This document shows positions 8,228 to 15,732 of a DNA stretch of 20,020 nucleotides, piece by piece. Each line of letters starts with the position of its first letter. Position 1 is the first letter of the stretch. Made by a program: the position numbers and the translations under genes. The notes below the pieces were generated by a model. It searched no databases. It worked only from the letters and a program-made list of their open reading frames with translations, and had not been told where the DNA came from. This DNA comes from an uncultured beta proteobacterium (lineage in GTDB: Bacteria; Pseudomonadota; Gammaproteobacteria; Burkholderiales; Burkholderiaceae_C), in assembly GCA_903944555.1 (NCBI GenBank), contig CAJASG010000236.1:1-20020 (forward strand), written 5' to 3'.

Positions 8228-9073
8228 GTGCTGCTGGTCGGGTGCGATTTTTCAAGTAGTCCGTCGAAACGCAAACAGATTGTTCTGGCCCATGGCTCTT
8301 TGGCACAAGGCCGGGTACAACTCTCGAAATTGGATCGCCTTGACTCACTCGCCTCTTTCTCGGCGTGGCTGCACCAGCCGCAAAGCTGGGTGGGTGGTTT
8401 TGACTTGCCATTTGGGCTACCACGCGAGCTTGTCACCACGCTGAATTGGCCAGCAGAGTGGGAGGCGTGCATCCGTCACTACGCCACACTCAGTCGGGAA
8501 GATATTCGCACGGATTTTGCGGGTTTTTGTAACAGTCGCCCTGACGGGAGCAAATTCGCCCACCGTGCCACGGATCGCTTGGCCGGATCAAGCTCTTCCA
8601 TGAAATGGGTCAATCCGCCGGTGGCGTACATGCTGCACGCGGGTGTTCCCCGGTTGTTGGATGCTGGTATTTACTTGCCGGGCTTGCACGCAGGCAATAC
8701 CCTGAACCGGGATGGGCTCGGCCAGGCGCTGCGGGTTGCGCTGGAGGCTTACCCTGGGCTGCTGGCGCGGGAAGTCTTGGGGCCGCGCAGCTACAAAAGC
8801 GACGAAAAATCCAAGCAAACGGCAGAACGCTTGATTGCCCGCAAAGACTTGGTGACCGCCTTGGAGATGGGGCAAACCCGCCTGCAATTGCGCCTAAAAG
8901 TGACCCATGCCCAGCGGGATGCCTTGATTGACGATGCCTCGGGGGATGCGCTGGATGCTGTTTTGTGCTTAATGCAGGCCGCCTGGGCCCATTACCAACA
9001 CCTGCAGGGTGCAACGCTATACGGGCTGCCTCAGAATATGGACCCCCTGGAGGGCTGGATTGTCAGCGCCTGA
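8228..9073 (+). CDS. DUF429 family protein (predicted RNase H-like fold)
   Basis: A 281-residue protein that fits DUF429: an N-terminal GCDFSSSPSKRKQ strand with an Asp, a central GFDLPFGLP segment, an EAYPG motif followed by SYKS, and a C-terminal DDASGDALDAVLCLMQA helix carrying acidic residues. The family is predicted to have an RNase H-like fold with clustered acidic residues, hence a possible nuclease; no function is established that I can cite. The start is a GTG 14 bases after the BLUF stop, without a visible Shine-Dalgarno, and is supported by the family N-terminus beginning there. It is the last gene of the folE-BLUF group and converges on the MinD-like gene with a 12-base gap. Confidence 0.75.
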   Translation: MLLVGCDFSSSPSKRKQIVLAHGSLAQGRVQLSKLDRLDSLASFSAWLHQPQSWVGGFDLPFGLPRELVTTLNWPAEWEACIRHYATLSREDIRTDFAGFCNSRPDGSKFAHRATDRLAGSSSSMKWVNPPVAYMLHAGVPRLLDAGIYLPGLHAGNTLNRDGLGQALRVALEAYPGLLAREVLGPRSYKSDEKSKQTAERLIARKDLVTALEMGQTRLQLRLKVTHAQRDALIDDASGDALDAVLCLMQAAWAHYQHLQGATLYGLPQNMDPLEGWIVSA

Positions 9074-9091
9074 ACAAGCGCCGACTCAGGC
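9068..9091. terminator. Inverted repeat holding both stop codons between convergent genes
   Basis: GCCTGA (9068-9073) and TCAGGC (9086-9091) are perfectly complementary with a 12-base loop. The left arm contains the TGA of the DUF429 gene and the right arm, read on the minus strand, the TGA of the MinD-like gene. There is no T tract on either side, so it is at best a weak bidirectional terminator. Confidence 0.25.
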
Positions 9092-9922
9092 CACGCGATC
9101 GATAACAGCTTCTTCGATTTTGGCCGCTAGCTGTGCAATGGCCAAGGCTGCCGGGCAGCTCGGAGTGCTTTGCATCATCAGTTGGCGGCGCATGATGGCC
9201 TGACGCACTGCCGGGTCCACCGGAATATCGCCCATGTGGATGAGTTTGATGGGTTTGCCCGGTTCGGTTGTGACAAAACGGTCCAGCACCTGTTGCAACT
9301 GCGTCGTGATGGCCCGCCCGTCTCCGATGCGCGCGGTTTGGTTCACCACCATGCGGATGGTCTGACGCTTTTGTTGGCCCACCAGCACCTTGATGGTGGC
9401 GTAGGCATCGGTGAGCGAAGTTGGCTCGGGGGTGGCAACCACAATAACCTCGGAGGCCATGGACACCGCAAACAGAACCACATCGGAAATACCGGCGCCC
9501 GTGTCCAGCAGCACTACGTCGTAGTGCGGAACCAGTCCCCCAATGATGCGCAAAAAATCGTCGCGAACTTCGGGGGCCAATCGGGAGTATTCCACCATGC
9601 CGGAGCCTGCGAGCAATACGGAGAAGCCGCCGGGTGCCCGCACAATGGCTTCTTCGAGCTTGGCTTTTCCTGTAAACACATCATGCAGTGTGATTTTGGG
9701 GTACAAGTTCAGCACCACGTCTAGATTGGCCAGACCCAAATCGGCATCCAACACCAACACCCGGTGTCCGCGTTTGGCCAGCGCAGCAGCCAGGTTGGCC
9801 GATACAAATGTTTTGCCAACGCCGCCTTTGCCGCTGGTCACGGCGATCACTTTGCCCAAGGGTTTCAGTGGCACGGAGGTGCTGGGTTTGTTAGTTTCAG
9901 GGGGATTCAACACATCAGACAT
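9086..9922 (-). CDS. MinD/FlhG(FleN)-like P-loop ATPase
   Basis: A 278-residue SIMIBI-class ATPase. The deviant Walker A motif GKGGVGKT is at residues 31-38 with the signature lysine K32, followed by [14 protein letters not shown] and the Walker B region VLLDTGAG. It resembles FlhG/FleN/YlxH more than cell-division MinD: it has a short N-terminal lead, no minC or minE nearby, and no obvious amphipathic C-terminal membrane helix. FlhG proteins control the number and place of flagella; whether this orphan does so is not known, since no flagellar gene is visible. The ATG at 9922 shares one base with the stop of the diguanylate cyclase gene (TGATG) and has a strong upstream GAGGGTGA; a TTG one codon earlier is less likely. 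Confidence 0.82.
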   Translation of the reverse strand: MSDVLNPPETNKPSTSVPLKPLGKVIAVTSGKGGVGKTFVSANLAAALAKRGHRVLVLDADLGLANLDVVLNLYPKITLHDVFTGKAKLEEAIVRAPGGFSVLLAGSGMVEYSRLAPEVRDDFLRIIGGLVPHYDVVLLDTGAGISDVVLFAVSMASEVIVVATPEPTSLTDAYATIKVLVGQQKRQTIRMVVNQTARIGDGRAITTQLQQVLDRFVTTEPGKPIKLIHMGDIPVDPAVRQAIMRRQLMMQSTPSCPAALAIAQLAAKIEEAVIDRVA

Positions 9923-10716
9923 CAATTCACCCTCTGCATGGAGCCGCTGGCGGACCCGCCCGACACGTCACTGGAAACATTTTCGATCCACGCCGGTTCT
10001 CCCAGCGCAAGATGGCCAAACAGGAGATTTTTTTCTTCTGCACTGACAAAGATCTCCTGTTGTTCATCCAAAAATACGCGATTACGGCCTTCCTTTTTGG
10101 CTCGGTAAAGCTGCTGGTCTGCGCGCTCCGTCCAAAGGGTCGCAGTCGAGCGCACCCACTCCGGGGCATAGGCCCCGCCAATGCTGACAGTCACGTGGAT
10201 CATTACGCCTGGCGCGATCTGGATTGGCAGATCCTCCACTGTTTTGCGAATGCGCTCGGCCACCATGGCCCCGAACGAGGTGTGGCAACTAGGCAGTACC
10301 ACTGAAAACTCTTCGCCACCATAGCGGGCCACGGTGTCCATCGGGCGCACGCATTTGGCGAGCGTGCGGGCAATGGTTTGCAGTACCAGATCCCCGGCTT
10401 GGTGTCCGTGCGTGTCATTGACCTTTTTGAAATGGTCAATGTCCAGCATCAGCAGCAGTGCGGGTTCTCCGGAGCGCGCCACCACGTCGATGGTACGTTC
10501 TTGTACGGCGCGAAAGTGGCGTCGGTTGGAAAGCCCCGTCAGTGGGTCCTTGAGGGAAAGCTCGCACAGGCCATCGATCACACCCTGCAAGTAATCCGTT
10601 GCAGATTCGTCTTTCGACGGCAGGGAGATTGATGTTTCCCGGTCCAACAGCGCACGCGCGCTCTCCAATTGCAAACGGTGCAATTCAACATGGGAAGAGG
10701 ATGTTTTGGAGGCCAC
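9922..10716 (-). CDS. Diguanylate cyclase (GGDEF domain)
   Basis: Makes cyclic di-GMP from GTP. With the GTG at 10716 it has 264 residues: a short N-terminal helical region (about 1-55), a GGDEF domain starting at [11 protein letters not shown], the metal-binding [10 protein letters not shown], the active-site signature GGEEF (133-137) and the product-inhibition I-site RPMD (124-127) five residues before it. No membrane segment or sensor domain is present. An in-frame GTG at 10836 or ATGs at 10797/10791 would lengthen it by 25-40 residues, but that segment (with LCCIHSDS) looks non-coding and holds a possible promoter. The start is therefore uncertain. The gene ends in a one-base overlap with the MinD-like ATPase, so the two are almost certainly translated together. 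Confidence 0.9.
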   Translation of the reverse strand: MASKTSSSHVELHRLQLESARALLDRETSISLPSKDESATDYLQGVIDGLCELSLKDPLTGLSNRRHFRAVQERTIDVVARSGEPALLLMLDIDHFKKVNDTHGHQAGDLVLQTIARTLAKCVRPMDTVARYGGEEFSVVLPSCHTSFGAMVAERIRKTVEDLPIQIAPGVMIHVTVSIGGAYAPEWVRSTATLWTERADQQLYRAKKEGRNRVFLDEQQEIFVSAEEKNLLFGHLALGEPAWIENVSSDVSGGSASGSMQRVN

Positions 10717-10729
10717 GGCTGAATCAGAA

Positions 10730-10758
10730 TGTATACAGCAAAGTCTAACAGGAACCAA
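10730..10758 (-). promoter_or_regulatory. Weak candidate promoter of the diguanylate cyclase/MinD-like pair
   Basis: Read on the minus strand, TTGGTT (10758-10753) and TATACA (10735-10730) are spaced by exactly 17 bases. Match to consensus is only 3/6 and 4/6. It lies in the 150-base gap after sulP. Transcription from it would begin a few bases before the GTG at 10716. The gap otherwise holds only a 5-bp hairpin (ACGGT/ACCGT near 10822-10838) without a T tract. Confidence 0.25.
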
Positions 10759-10866
10759 GGGTGACTTTGCGGGAAGCCTCTGGCGCTGCATCAACATTTG
10801 GACTACTTCTGATAGCCACTTCCACGGTTTTGGCACCGTACCGGACGGAGTTCGCGGACTCTGGTG

Positions 10867-12522
10867 CTACAGCCGGGCGAGTCCTGCCAAGGTTTCGGCG
10901 TCGGTGCGGTAGAGCCTGAAGAAACTGCCATCGGGCATCACATGTGCTTGGCGCAAAACCCGCTCCACGGGCAGCTTGATGCCGCTAATGTGCAGCGTGA
11001 TGTTACGGGCTGCGAGGGTGGAGCAGAGGTTGGCGAACACTTCGACACCCGTTGCATCAATGCGGTTAATCGGTTGGGCGAACAGGCACACGTGCTGGGT
11101 GTCTGGATGCCGGCTCAGGTATTCAGAGATGTTGCGCTCAAAGCTGCTGGCCGCCGCGAAATCGAGTTCGGCATCCATGCGCAAGGCATACATATGGGGT
11201 GCCAGGGGTTCGAGTTTCCACAAATGGCGGTCACGCAGGCTGCCGTCTGCGTGCAATCCAACCTCAATGATGCGTGGGTGCAAGCGCTGGTAAAGAAAAT
11301 CGACCAATCCCAGCATGACCCCGGCCAAAACGCCCCAATAAATGCGTGGTGCGGTCAGCAGCGTGATGCTGAAGGTGGCAATGCTGGTGAGGCATTCAAC
11401 GCGTGAAATGCGCCATAAGCGCAGAAATTGCGTGGGCTGGATCAAGCCGCTCACGGCCAGAATGACCACCGCCGCCAAAACGGACCGGGGCACATGGTGC
11501 AGTGCCGGCATCAAAAACAGCAAGGCCACCCCGACCAGACCGACAATTATGACGCCGGACCAACCCGTGCGGGCACCGGAGTAGGTGCTGATAGCGGAGC
11601 GAGAAAAAGAGGTGCTGGTGGCAAAGCTGCCACTCAAGGCCGAGGCAATCTTGGCCAATCCCTGACCGATCAGGTCCTGGTTATCGTTCCAACGGGTGCC
11701 CTGGGCCTGATTCTGCAGTTTGGCAGTGGAGGCCGTTTCCAAAAAGCTGACGAGCGCGATCACCAGGGCGGGCACGATCAGGTGACCCAGGGTCAGCCAG
11801 GAGAGTGCGCCCGGCCAATACGCTGCGGGCAGGCCTACGGGCAGTGCCCCCACCACCGCGCCCCCCTGGGTTTCAAATCCGGTGGTGTAACTGAGCAGCG
11901 CACTGCCAATGACCATCAACATGACCGCGGGCCACCGTGGCAGCAAGCTTTTGGCACCCCACAAAAGCGCCAGACTGCACAGGCCAAATGCCATGCCAAC
12001 CAGATTGAAGTGGGGTGTGGTGAGCAGGCTGGTCAGGGGTCCGTCCAGCCCCAACAGGGCAGGCAACTGCGATGCGATGATCAGCACGCCCGCCGCTTGG
12101 CTAAACCCGGTTAGCACCGGCGAGCTGACCAGATTCAACAGCCAGCCGGCTTTCACCAGACCCAAGACCAGTTGCAACGCGCCAGACAAGAGTGCCAGCC
12201 AGACCGCGAGCGCCACCCATTCGGGGCTGGCCGGTTCTGCCATGCCGCTCAAACTGGATGCAATCAGCAGGCAGGTGAGTGCAGTGGGTCCAACGGACAA
12301 TCGGTTGGTTCCCCCCCACAGTGTGGCCACCAGCGCCGGCAATAGTGCTGCGTACAAGCCGGTGACCAAGGGCATCCCGGCCAGTGCTGCATAGGCCACG
12401 GCTTGGGGCACTAGCACCATCGCGACCGTGATGGCTGAAATCCCCTCCGTGCGCAGTAACGCGGCATCGGGGCGGCACCACTGTAGAAACGGGAGCCAAC
12501 GCGTCCAATCGCTGACTTTCAA
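10867..12522 (-). CDS. SulP/SLC26 family anion transporter with STAS domain
   Basis: A 551-residue membrane protein. The first ~400 residues are strongly hydrophobic with many predicted membrane spans and carry the SulP signature near the N-terminus (VPQAVAYAALAGMP). They are followed by a cytoplasmic STAS domain (about 430-540) with the conserved loop INRIDATGVEVF. Family members move sulfate, bicarbonate, molybdate or dicarboxylates; the substrate cannot be read from the sequence. The frame is closed by a TAA just upstream, so the start must be the TTG at 12522. A weak GAGAG before it and a four-codon open frame (ATG at 12533, TGA overlapping the TTG) are both supplied by an interspersed repeat. 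It is separated from the next gene downstream by 150 bases. Confidence 0.9.
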   Translation of the reverse strand: MKVSDWTRWLPFLQWCRPDAALLRTEGISAITVAMVLVPQAVAYAALAGMPLVTGLYAALLPALVATLWGGTNRLSVGPTALTCLLIASSLSGMAEPASPEWVALAVWLALLSGALQLVLGLVKAGWLLNLVSSPVLTGFSQAAGVLIIASQLPALLGLDGPLTSLLTTPHFNLVGMAFGLCSLALLWGAKSLLPRWPAVMLMVIGSALLSYTTGFETQGGAVVGALPVGLPAAYWPGALSWLTLGHLIVPALVIALVSFLETASTAKLQNQAQGTRWNDNQDLIGQGLAKIASALSGSFATSTSFSRSAISTYSGARTGWSGVIIVGLVGVALLFLMPALHHVPRSVLAAVVILAVSGLIQPTQFLRLWRISRVECLTSIATFSITLLTAPRIYWGVLAGVMLGLVDFLYQRLHPRIIEVGLHADGSLRDRHLWKLEPLAPHMYALRMDAELDFAAASSFERNISEYLSRHPDTQHVCLFAQPINRIDATGVEVFANLCSTLAARNITLHISGIKLPVERVLRQAHVMPDGSFFRLYRTDAETLAGLARL

Positions 12523-12579
12523 TTTGCTCTCATTTTAATAGCTGCTTGCGCATATTCCACGGGGGCTAGGGGCCTAAAT
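12523..12579 (+). repeat. Interspersed repeat, copy 2
   Basis: Same orientation as copy 1. It contains the core AGCTGCTTGCGCATATTCC, then CACGGGGGCTAGGGGCCTAAAT. Seen on the minus strand its left end (TATTAAAATGAGAGCAAA) aligns with the first bases of gpsA in copy 3. It fills the whole gap between the MoeB-like gene and sulP and carries the TAG stop of the former (12576-12574). Confidence 0.85.
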
Positions 12580-13323
12580 CGTGCCGCAAACGCTGCACAG
12601 TTGGTGGCGTGGCATGCGAACCTCGGTCCACTCCATACTGCGTCCGTCCAGCATCAGCAGGCGCCCGGCGAGGGAGCGCCCGATACCGGCCAGCAGCTTA
12701 AGTGCTTCGGCGGCTTGCATGGCGCCAATGATGCCAACCAAGGGGGCAAAAACCCCCATAGTGGCGCAGCGGGCTTCCTCGAAGCCCCCTTCCGCTGGAA
12801 AGACGCAGGCGTAGCAAGGGGACTCCGGGGAGCGTGGGTCGTAGACGCTGATTTGCCCATCGAACTGAATAGCGGCCCCCGAGACCAGCGGCGTCTTGTG
12901 GCGCACACAGGCGGCGTTGACGGCGTGGCGGGTGATGAAGTTGTCACAGCAGTCCAGCACCACATCGGCCTTGGCTACCAATTGGTCCAGCAACTGGGCG
13001 TCGGCCCGCACGGCCAGTGCAGTGACCGCGATCTGCGGATTGAGCGCTTGTAGTGTTTGTGCAGCGGAATCGACCTTGGGGTGTCCCACGCTGGCGGTGG
13101 TGTGGGCAATTTGCCGCTGCAGGTTGGTCAAATCAACCGTGTCATGGTCCACCAGAGTGATATGGCCGACACCGGCGCAGGCCAAGTACATGGCGGCCGG
13201 GGAGCCAAGCCCCCCCGCGCCAATGACCAGCGCGTGCCCTTGCAGTATGCGGGTCTGCCCTTCAATGCCAATGTCGTCGAGCAGGATGTGACGCGAATAG
13301 CGCAGCAGTTCGGTGTCCTGCAT
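12574..13323 (-). CDS. MoeB/ThiF/HesA-type adenylyltransferase (E1-like)
   Basis: A 249-residue E1-like enzyme that would adenylate the C-terminal glycine of a small ubiquitin-like sulfur carrier (MoaD for molybdopterin, ThiS for thiamine, or another). Visible are the nucleotide-binding loop GAGGLGS, NLQRQI, the DCCDN segment, the zinc-binding Cys pairs CYAC and CSVC, and a Cys in RCATMGVFAP at the position of the ThiF acyl-persulfide cysteine. There is no C-terminal rhodanese domain. MoeB or ThiF cannot be decided from sequence alone; no carrier gene is adjacent. The ATG at 13323 begins the conserved MQDTELLRYSRH, 7 bases after the ctpA stop, so the two are probably one operon. An upstream in-frame ATG would lie inside ctpA. 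Confidence 0.9.
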   Translation of the reverse strand: MQDTELLRYSRHILLDDIGIEGQTRILQGHALVIGAGGLGSPAAMYLACAGVGHITLVDHDTVDLTNLQRQIAHTTASVGHPKVDSAAQTLQALNPQIAVTALAVRADAQLLDQLVAKADVVLDCCDNFITRHAVNAACVRHKTPLVSGAAIQFDGQISVYDPRSPESPCYACVFPAEGGFEEARCATMGVFAPLVGIIGAMQAAEALKLLAGIGRSLAGRLLMLDGRSMEWTEVRMPRHQLCSVCGTI

Positions 13324-13330
13324 GGCGGGA

Positions 13331-14767
13331 TCAGTTGTCTTTTTTCTCTTCCTTGCGTTCCACAAGGGTTTTACTCACCAGCACGGTTTTTCCTTTGAGC
13401 TGGTTGATGGCCTGTGCCAATTGGAAGTCTTTGTCAGAGCCAAACTCCGGTGGGCGGCGCTCGGCCACGGGTTTGCGCGACTCTTCTTCCAGGCGTTTGA
13501 TGGCGGCGTCGCGTGCGATTTCACGTGCTGGGTCTTTGACTTCGGCGCCTTGCCCGCTGCCCAAATGCTTTTCCAGATCGGCCTCGCGGGTCCGCAAGGC
13601 GGCGTAGGGGCTGCCTTCTTCGGTGTCATCCACCATGACATCCGGCACGATGCCTTTGGCCTGGATGGATTTGCCACTCGGCGTGTAGTAGCGCGAAGTC
13701 GTGATTTTCAGGCCAGTATCGGGCCCCAGTGGGCGGAAGGTTTGCACCGAGCCCTTGCCAAAAGTCTGGCTGCCCATGATGGTGGCGCGTTTGTGGTCTT
13801 GCAGGGCTCCGGCCACGATTTCGCTGGCAGACGCAGAACCCTCATTGACCAGCACCACCAATTGCACCTTCTTCAACCCGGCGGGCAAAGACTTCAGCGG
13901 GTCTGCCCCGCTGCGGCTCAAGTAATCTTGTGCAGTCGCTTTCAAAATTTGCTTGCTTTCGGGTGTTTGGCCATTGGTGGACACCACGGTGACGTTCTCC
14001 GGCAGGAAGGCGGCCGACACTGCCACGGCGGCATTCAGCAATCCACCCGGGTCGTTGCGCAAATCCAAAACCAAGCCCTTGATTTTCGGGTCCTGTTTGT
14101 AGACTTCTTCCAGCTTCTTGGTGAAGTCTTCTACGGTGCGCTCCTGGAACTGGCTGATGCGAATCCAAGCGTAGCCGGGTTCGATCACCTTGCCGCGCAC
14201 CGATTGCTGCTTGATTTCTTCGCGCACGATGGTGACCGGGAAAGTGCGGTTCTCTTCCTTGCGATAGATGGTGAGCAGCACCTTGGTGTTGGGCTCGCCG
14301 CGCATGCGCTTGACGGCCTCATTGAGGGACAGGCCCTTGACGGCGGTATCGTCGATCTTCGTGATCAAGTCGTTGGTTTTGAGTCCGGCACGGAATGCGG
14401 GGGAGCCTTCAATCGGGGAGACCACCTTGACCAAACCGTCTTCCTGGGTGATCTCGATGCCTACGCCAACAAACTTGCCAGAGGTGCCCTCTTTGAATTC
14501 CTTGAACGACTTTTTGTCAAAGTACTGGGAGTGCGGGTCAAGGCTGGACACCATGCCGGAGATGGCATCAGTAATCATTTTCTTTTCGTCCACCGGCTCG
14601 ACGTAGTCGCTCTTGACCATACCAAACACGGCGGCCAGTTGCTGCAACTCTTCCAGCGGCAAGGGCGCGAGCGTGCCGCGCGCCACGGTTTGCAGCGACA
14701 CCGTAGTCAGCGCTCCAGCCACCACGCCAATAGCAACCCAACCCGTAATTTTCAGTTTGTGACCCAT
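13331..14767 (-). CDS. ctpA: S41-family C-terminal processing protease
   Basis: Periplasmic serine protease of 478 residues. An N-terminal signal or anchor (about residues 7-27: ITGWVAIGVVAGALTTVSLQ) is followed by a short helical domain, a PDZ domain (from about residue 98, GVGIEI) and the S41 catalytic domain. The catalytic Ser is in NEGSASASEI and the Lys in TFGKGSVQT. A charged C-terminal tail ends in KEEKKDN. Such proteases trim or degrade envelope proteins, including cell-wall hydrolases in Pseudomonas. The ATG at 14767 has AGGA 7 bases upstream and an inverted repeat over a possible -10. It lies between gpmA and the MoeB-like gene, all on the minus strand. Confidence 0.94.
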   Translation of the reverse strand: MGHKLKITGWVAIGVVAGALTTVSLQTVARGTLAPLPLEELQQLAAVFGMVKSDYVEPVDEKKMITDAISGMVSSLDPHSQYFDKKSFKEFKEGTSGKFVGVGIEITQEDGLVKVVSPIEGSPAFRAGLKTNDLITKIDDTAVKGLSLNEAVKRMRGEPNTKVLLTIYRKEENRTFPVTIVREEIKQQSVRGKVIEPGYAWIRISQFQERTVEDFTKKLEEVYKQDPKIKGLVLDLRNDPGGLLNAAVAVSAAFLPENVTVVSTNGQTPESKQILKATAQDYLSRSGADPLKSLPAGLKKVQLVVLVNEGSASASEIVAGALQDHKRATIMGSQTFGKGSVQTFRPLGPDTGLKITTSRYYTPSGKSIQAKGIVPDVMVDDTEEGSPYAALRTREADLEKHLGSGQGAEVKDPAREIARDAAIKRLEEESRKPVAERRPPEFGSDKDFQLAQAINQLKGKTVLVSKTLVERKEEKKDN

Positions 14768-14781
14768 ATATATTCCTGTGC

Positions 14782-14797
14782 GGTGTCAATATACACC
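14782..14797 (-). promoter_or_regulatory. Inverted repeat over a possible ctpA -10 box
   Basis: GGTGT (14782-14786) and ACACC (14793-14797) form a perfect inverted repeat with a 6-base spacer and arm centres 11 bases apart, one helix turn. On the minus strand the centre reads TATATT, five of six matches to a -10 hexamer, about 20 bases before the ctpA start. No convincing -35 is seen. The rest of the 108-base gpmA-ctpA gap holds a GAAA-capped hairpin on the plus strand (14800-14815) and a small CCCC/GGGG hairpin (14824-14835). Confidence 0.3.
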
Positions 14798-14875
14798 TTG
14801 GAGGCGAAAGCCTTCTTGCGGTTCCCCACGCGGGGGATGTTGGGGTCAAATTGGCGGTTTTCCAGCCGTCTTTAC

Positions 14876-15619
14876 CTAGGCTTTACCCTGCGCCGCGACT
14901 GCAGCGGCGGCCTTTGCGGCAGCCTCCGCGTCACCCAGGTAGTAATGGCGGATGGGCTTGAGATCGGCATCCAGCTCATACACCAGCGGGATGCCGTTGG
15001 GGATGTTGAGGCCGACGATGTCATTGTCGGAGATATTGTCCAGGTACTTCACCAGTGCGCGAATGGAGTTGCCATGCGCTGCCACCACAATACGCTTGCC
15101 GGCCTTGATGGCAGGTGCCATGGACTCGTTCCAAAAGGGCATGACGCGGGCCACGGTGTCTTTGAGACATTCGGTCAAAGGCACTTGGTCCGGTTGCAGC
15201 TTGGCGTAACGCAGGTCAGCGCGCTCGCAGCGCGGGTCGGTCGCCTCCAATGCCGGTGGCGGTGTGTCGTAGCTGCGCCGCCACACCAGCACCTGTGCAT
15301 CGCCATACTTTTTGGCAGTTTCACCCTTATCCAGACCTTGCAGCGCGCCATAGTGGCGCTCATTCAGGCGCCAGGAGTGCACCACGGGCAGCCAGGTGCG
15401 GTCCATTTCGTCCAGGCAGTGCCACAGTGTGCGGGTGGCACGCTTGAGCACGCTGGTGTAGGCGACATCGAACTCATAACCCTCGGCCTTGAGCAAGCGG
15501 CCCGCATTCTTGGCTTGTTCTACGCCGGTGGGTGTCAGGTCGACGTCGGTCCAGCCGGTGAAGCGGTTCTCAAGATTCCAAGTGGATTCGCCGTGGCGAA
15601 CAAGAACGAGTTTGTACAT
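14876..15619 (-). CDS. gpmA: 2,3-bisphosphoglycerate-dependent phosphoglycerate mutase
   Basis: Interconverts 3- and 2-phosphoglycerate in glycolysis and gluconeogenesis. Its 247 residues carry the histidine phosphatase motif [10 protein letters not shown] at the N-terminus (the phosphorylated His), FTGWTDVDL, the [11 protein letters not shown] loop, and the second catalytic His in [10 protein letters not shown]. The C-terminus ends in an Ala-rich stretch. The ATG at 15619 opens the conserved [10 protein letters not shown]; a start six codons earlier adds unrelated residues. There is no clear Shine-Dalgarno. It is divergent from the rhodanese gene, with a palindrome in between. Confidence 0.96.
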   Translation of the reverse strand: MYKLVLVRHGESTWNLENRFTGWTDVDLTPTGVEQAKNAGRLLKAEGYEFDVAYTSVLKRATRTLWHCLDEMDRTWLPVVHSWRLNERHYGALQGLDKGETAKKYGDAQVLVWRRSYDTPPPALEATDPRCERADLRYAKLQPDQVPLTECLKDTVARVMPFWNESMAPAIKAGKRIVVAAHGNSIRALVKYLDNISDNDIVGLNIPNGIPLVYELDADLKPIRHYYLGDAEAAAKAAAAVAAQGKA

Positions 15620-15645
15620 GGCAGTGGGTCTAAACAAGGGTTGAG

Positions 15646-15660
15646 GCCGGAGACTCCGGC
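15646..15660. promoter_or_regulatory. 15-bp palindrome between gpmA and the rhodanese gene
   Basis: GCCGGAG-A-CTCCGGC is a perfect inverted repeat with a one-base centre, 27 bases before the gpmA start. It could be a protein-binding operator or, in the gpmA leader RNA, a 6-bp hairpin with a GAC loop. TAAAAT on the plus strand (15680-15685) and TAGAAT on the minus strand (15681-15676) are overlapping candidate -10 boxes beside it; neither has a good -35. Confidence 0.4.
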
Positions 15661-15732
15661 GGCGAGCAGGACTCCATTCTAAAATGGCGGGCTATCGTTT
15701 CTGTAACGGTCGAGTAACTAACAAGGAACAAA

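Noticed and set aside
11428..12114. Gly/Gln/His-rich plus-strand frame inside sulP
   Set aside because: Composition is typical of the reverse of a hydrophobic membrane-protein gene; no supporting signal.
14800..14835. GAAA-capped hairpin and CCCC/GGGG hairpin as a gpmA terminator
   Set aside because: The first folds well only on the plus strand, the second has a 4-bp stem, and neither has a T tract on the minus strand.
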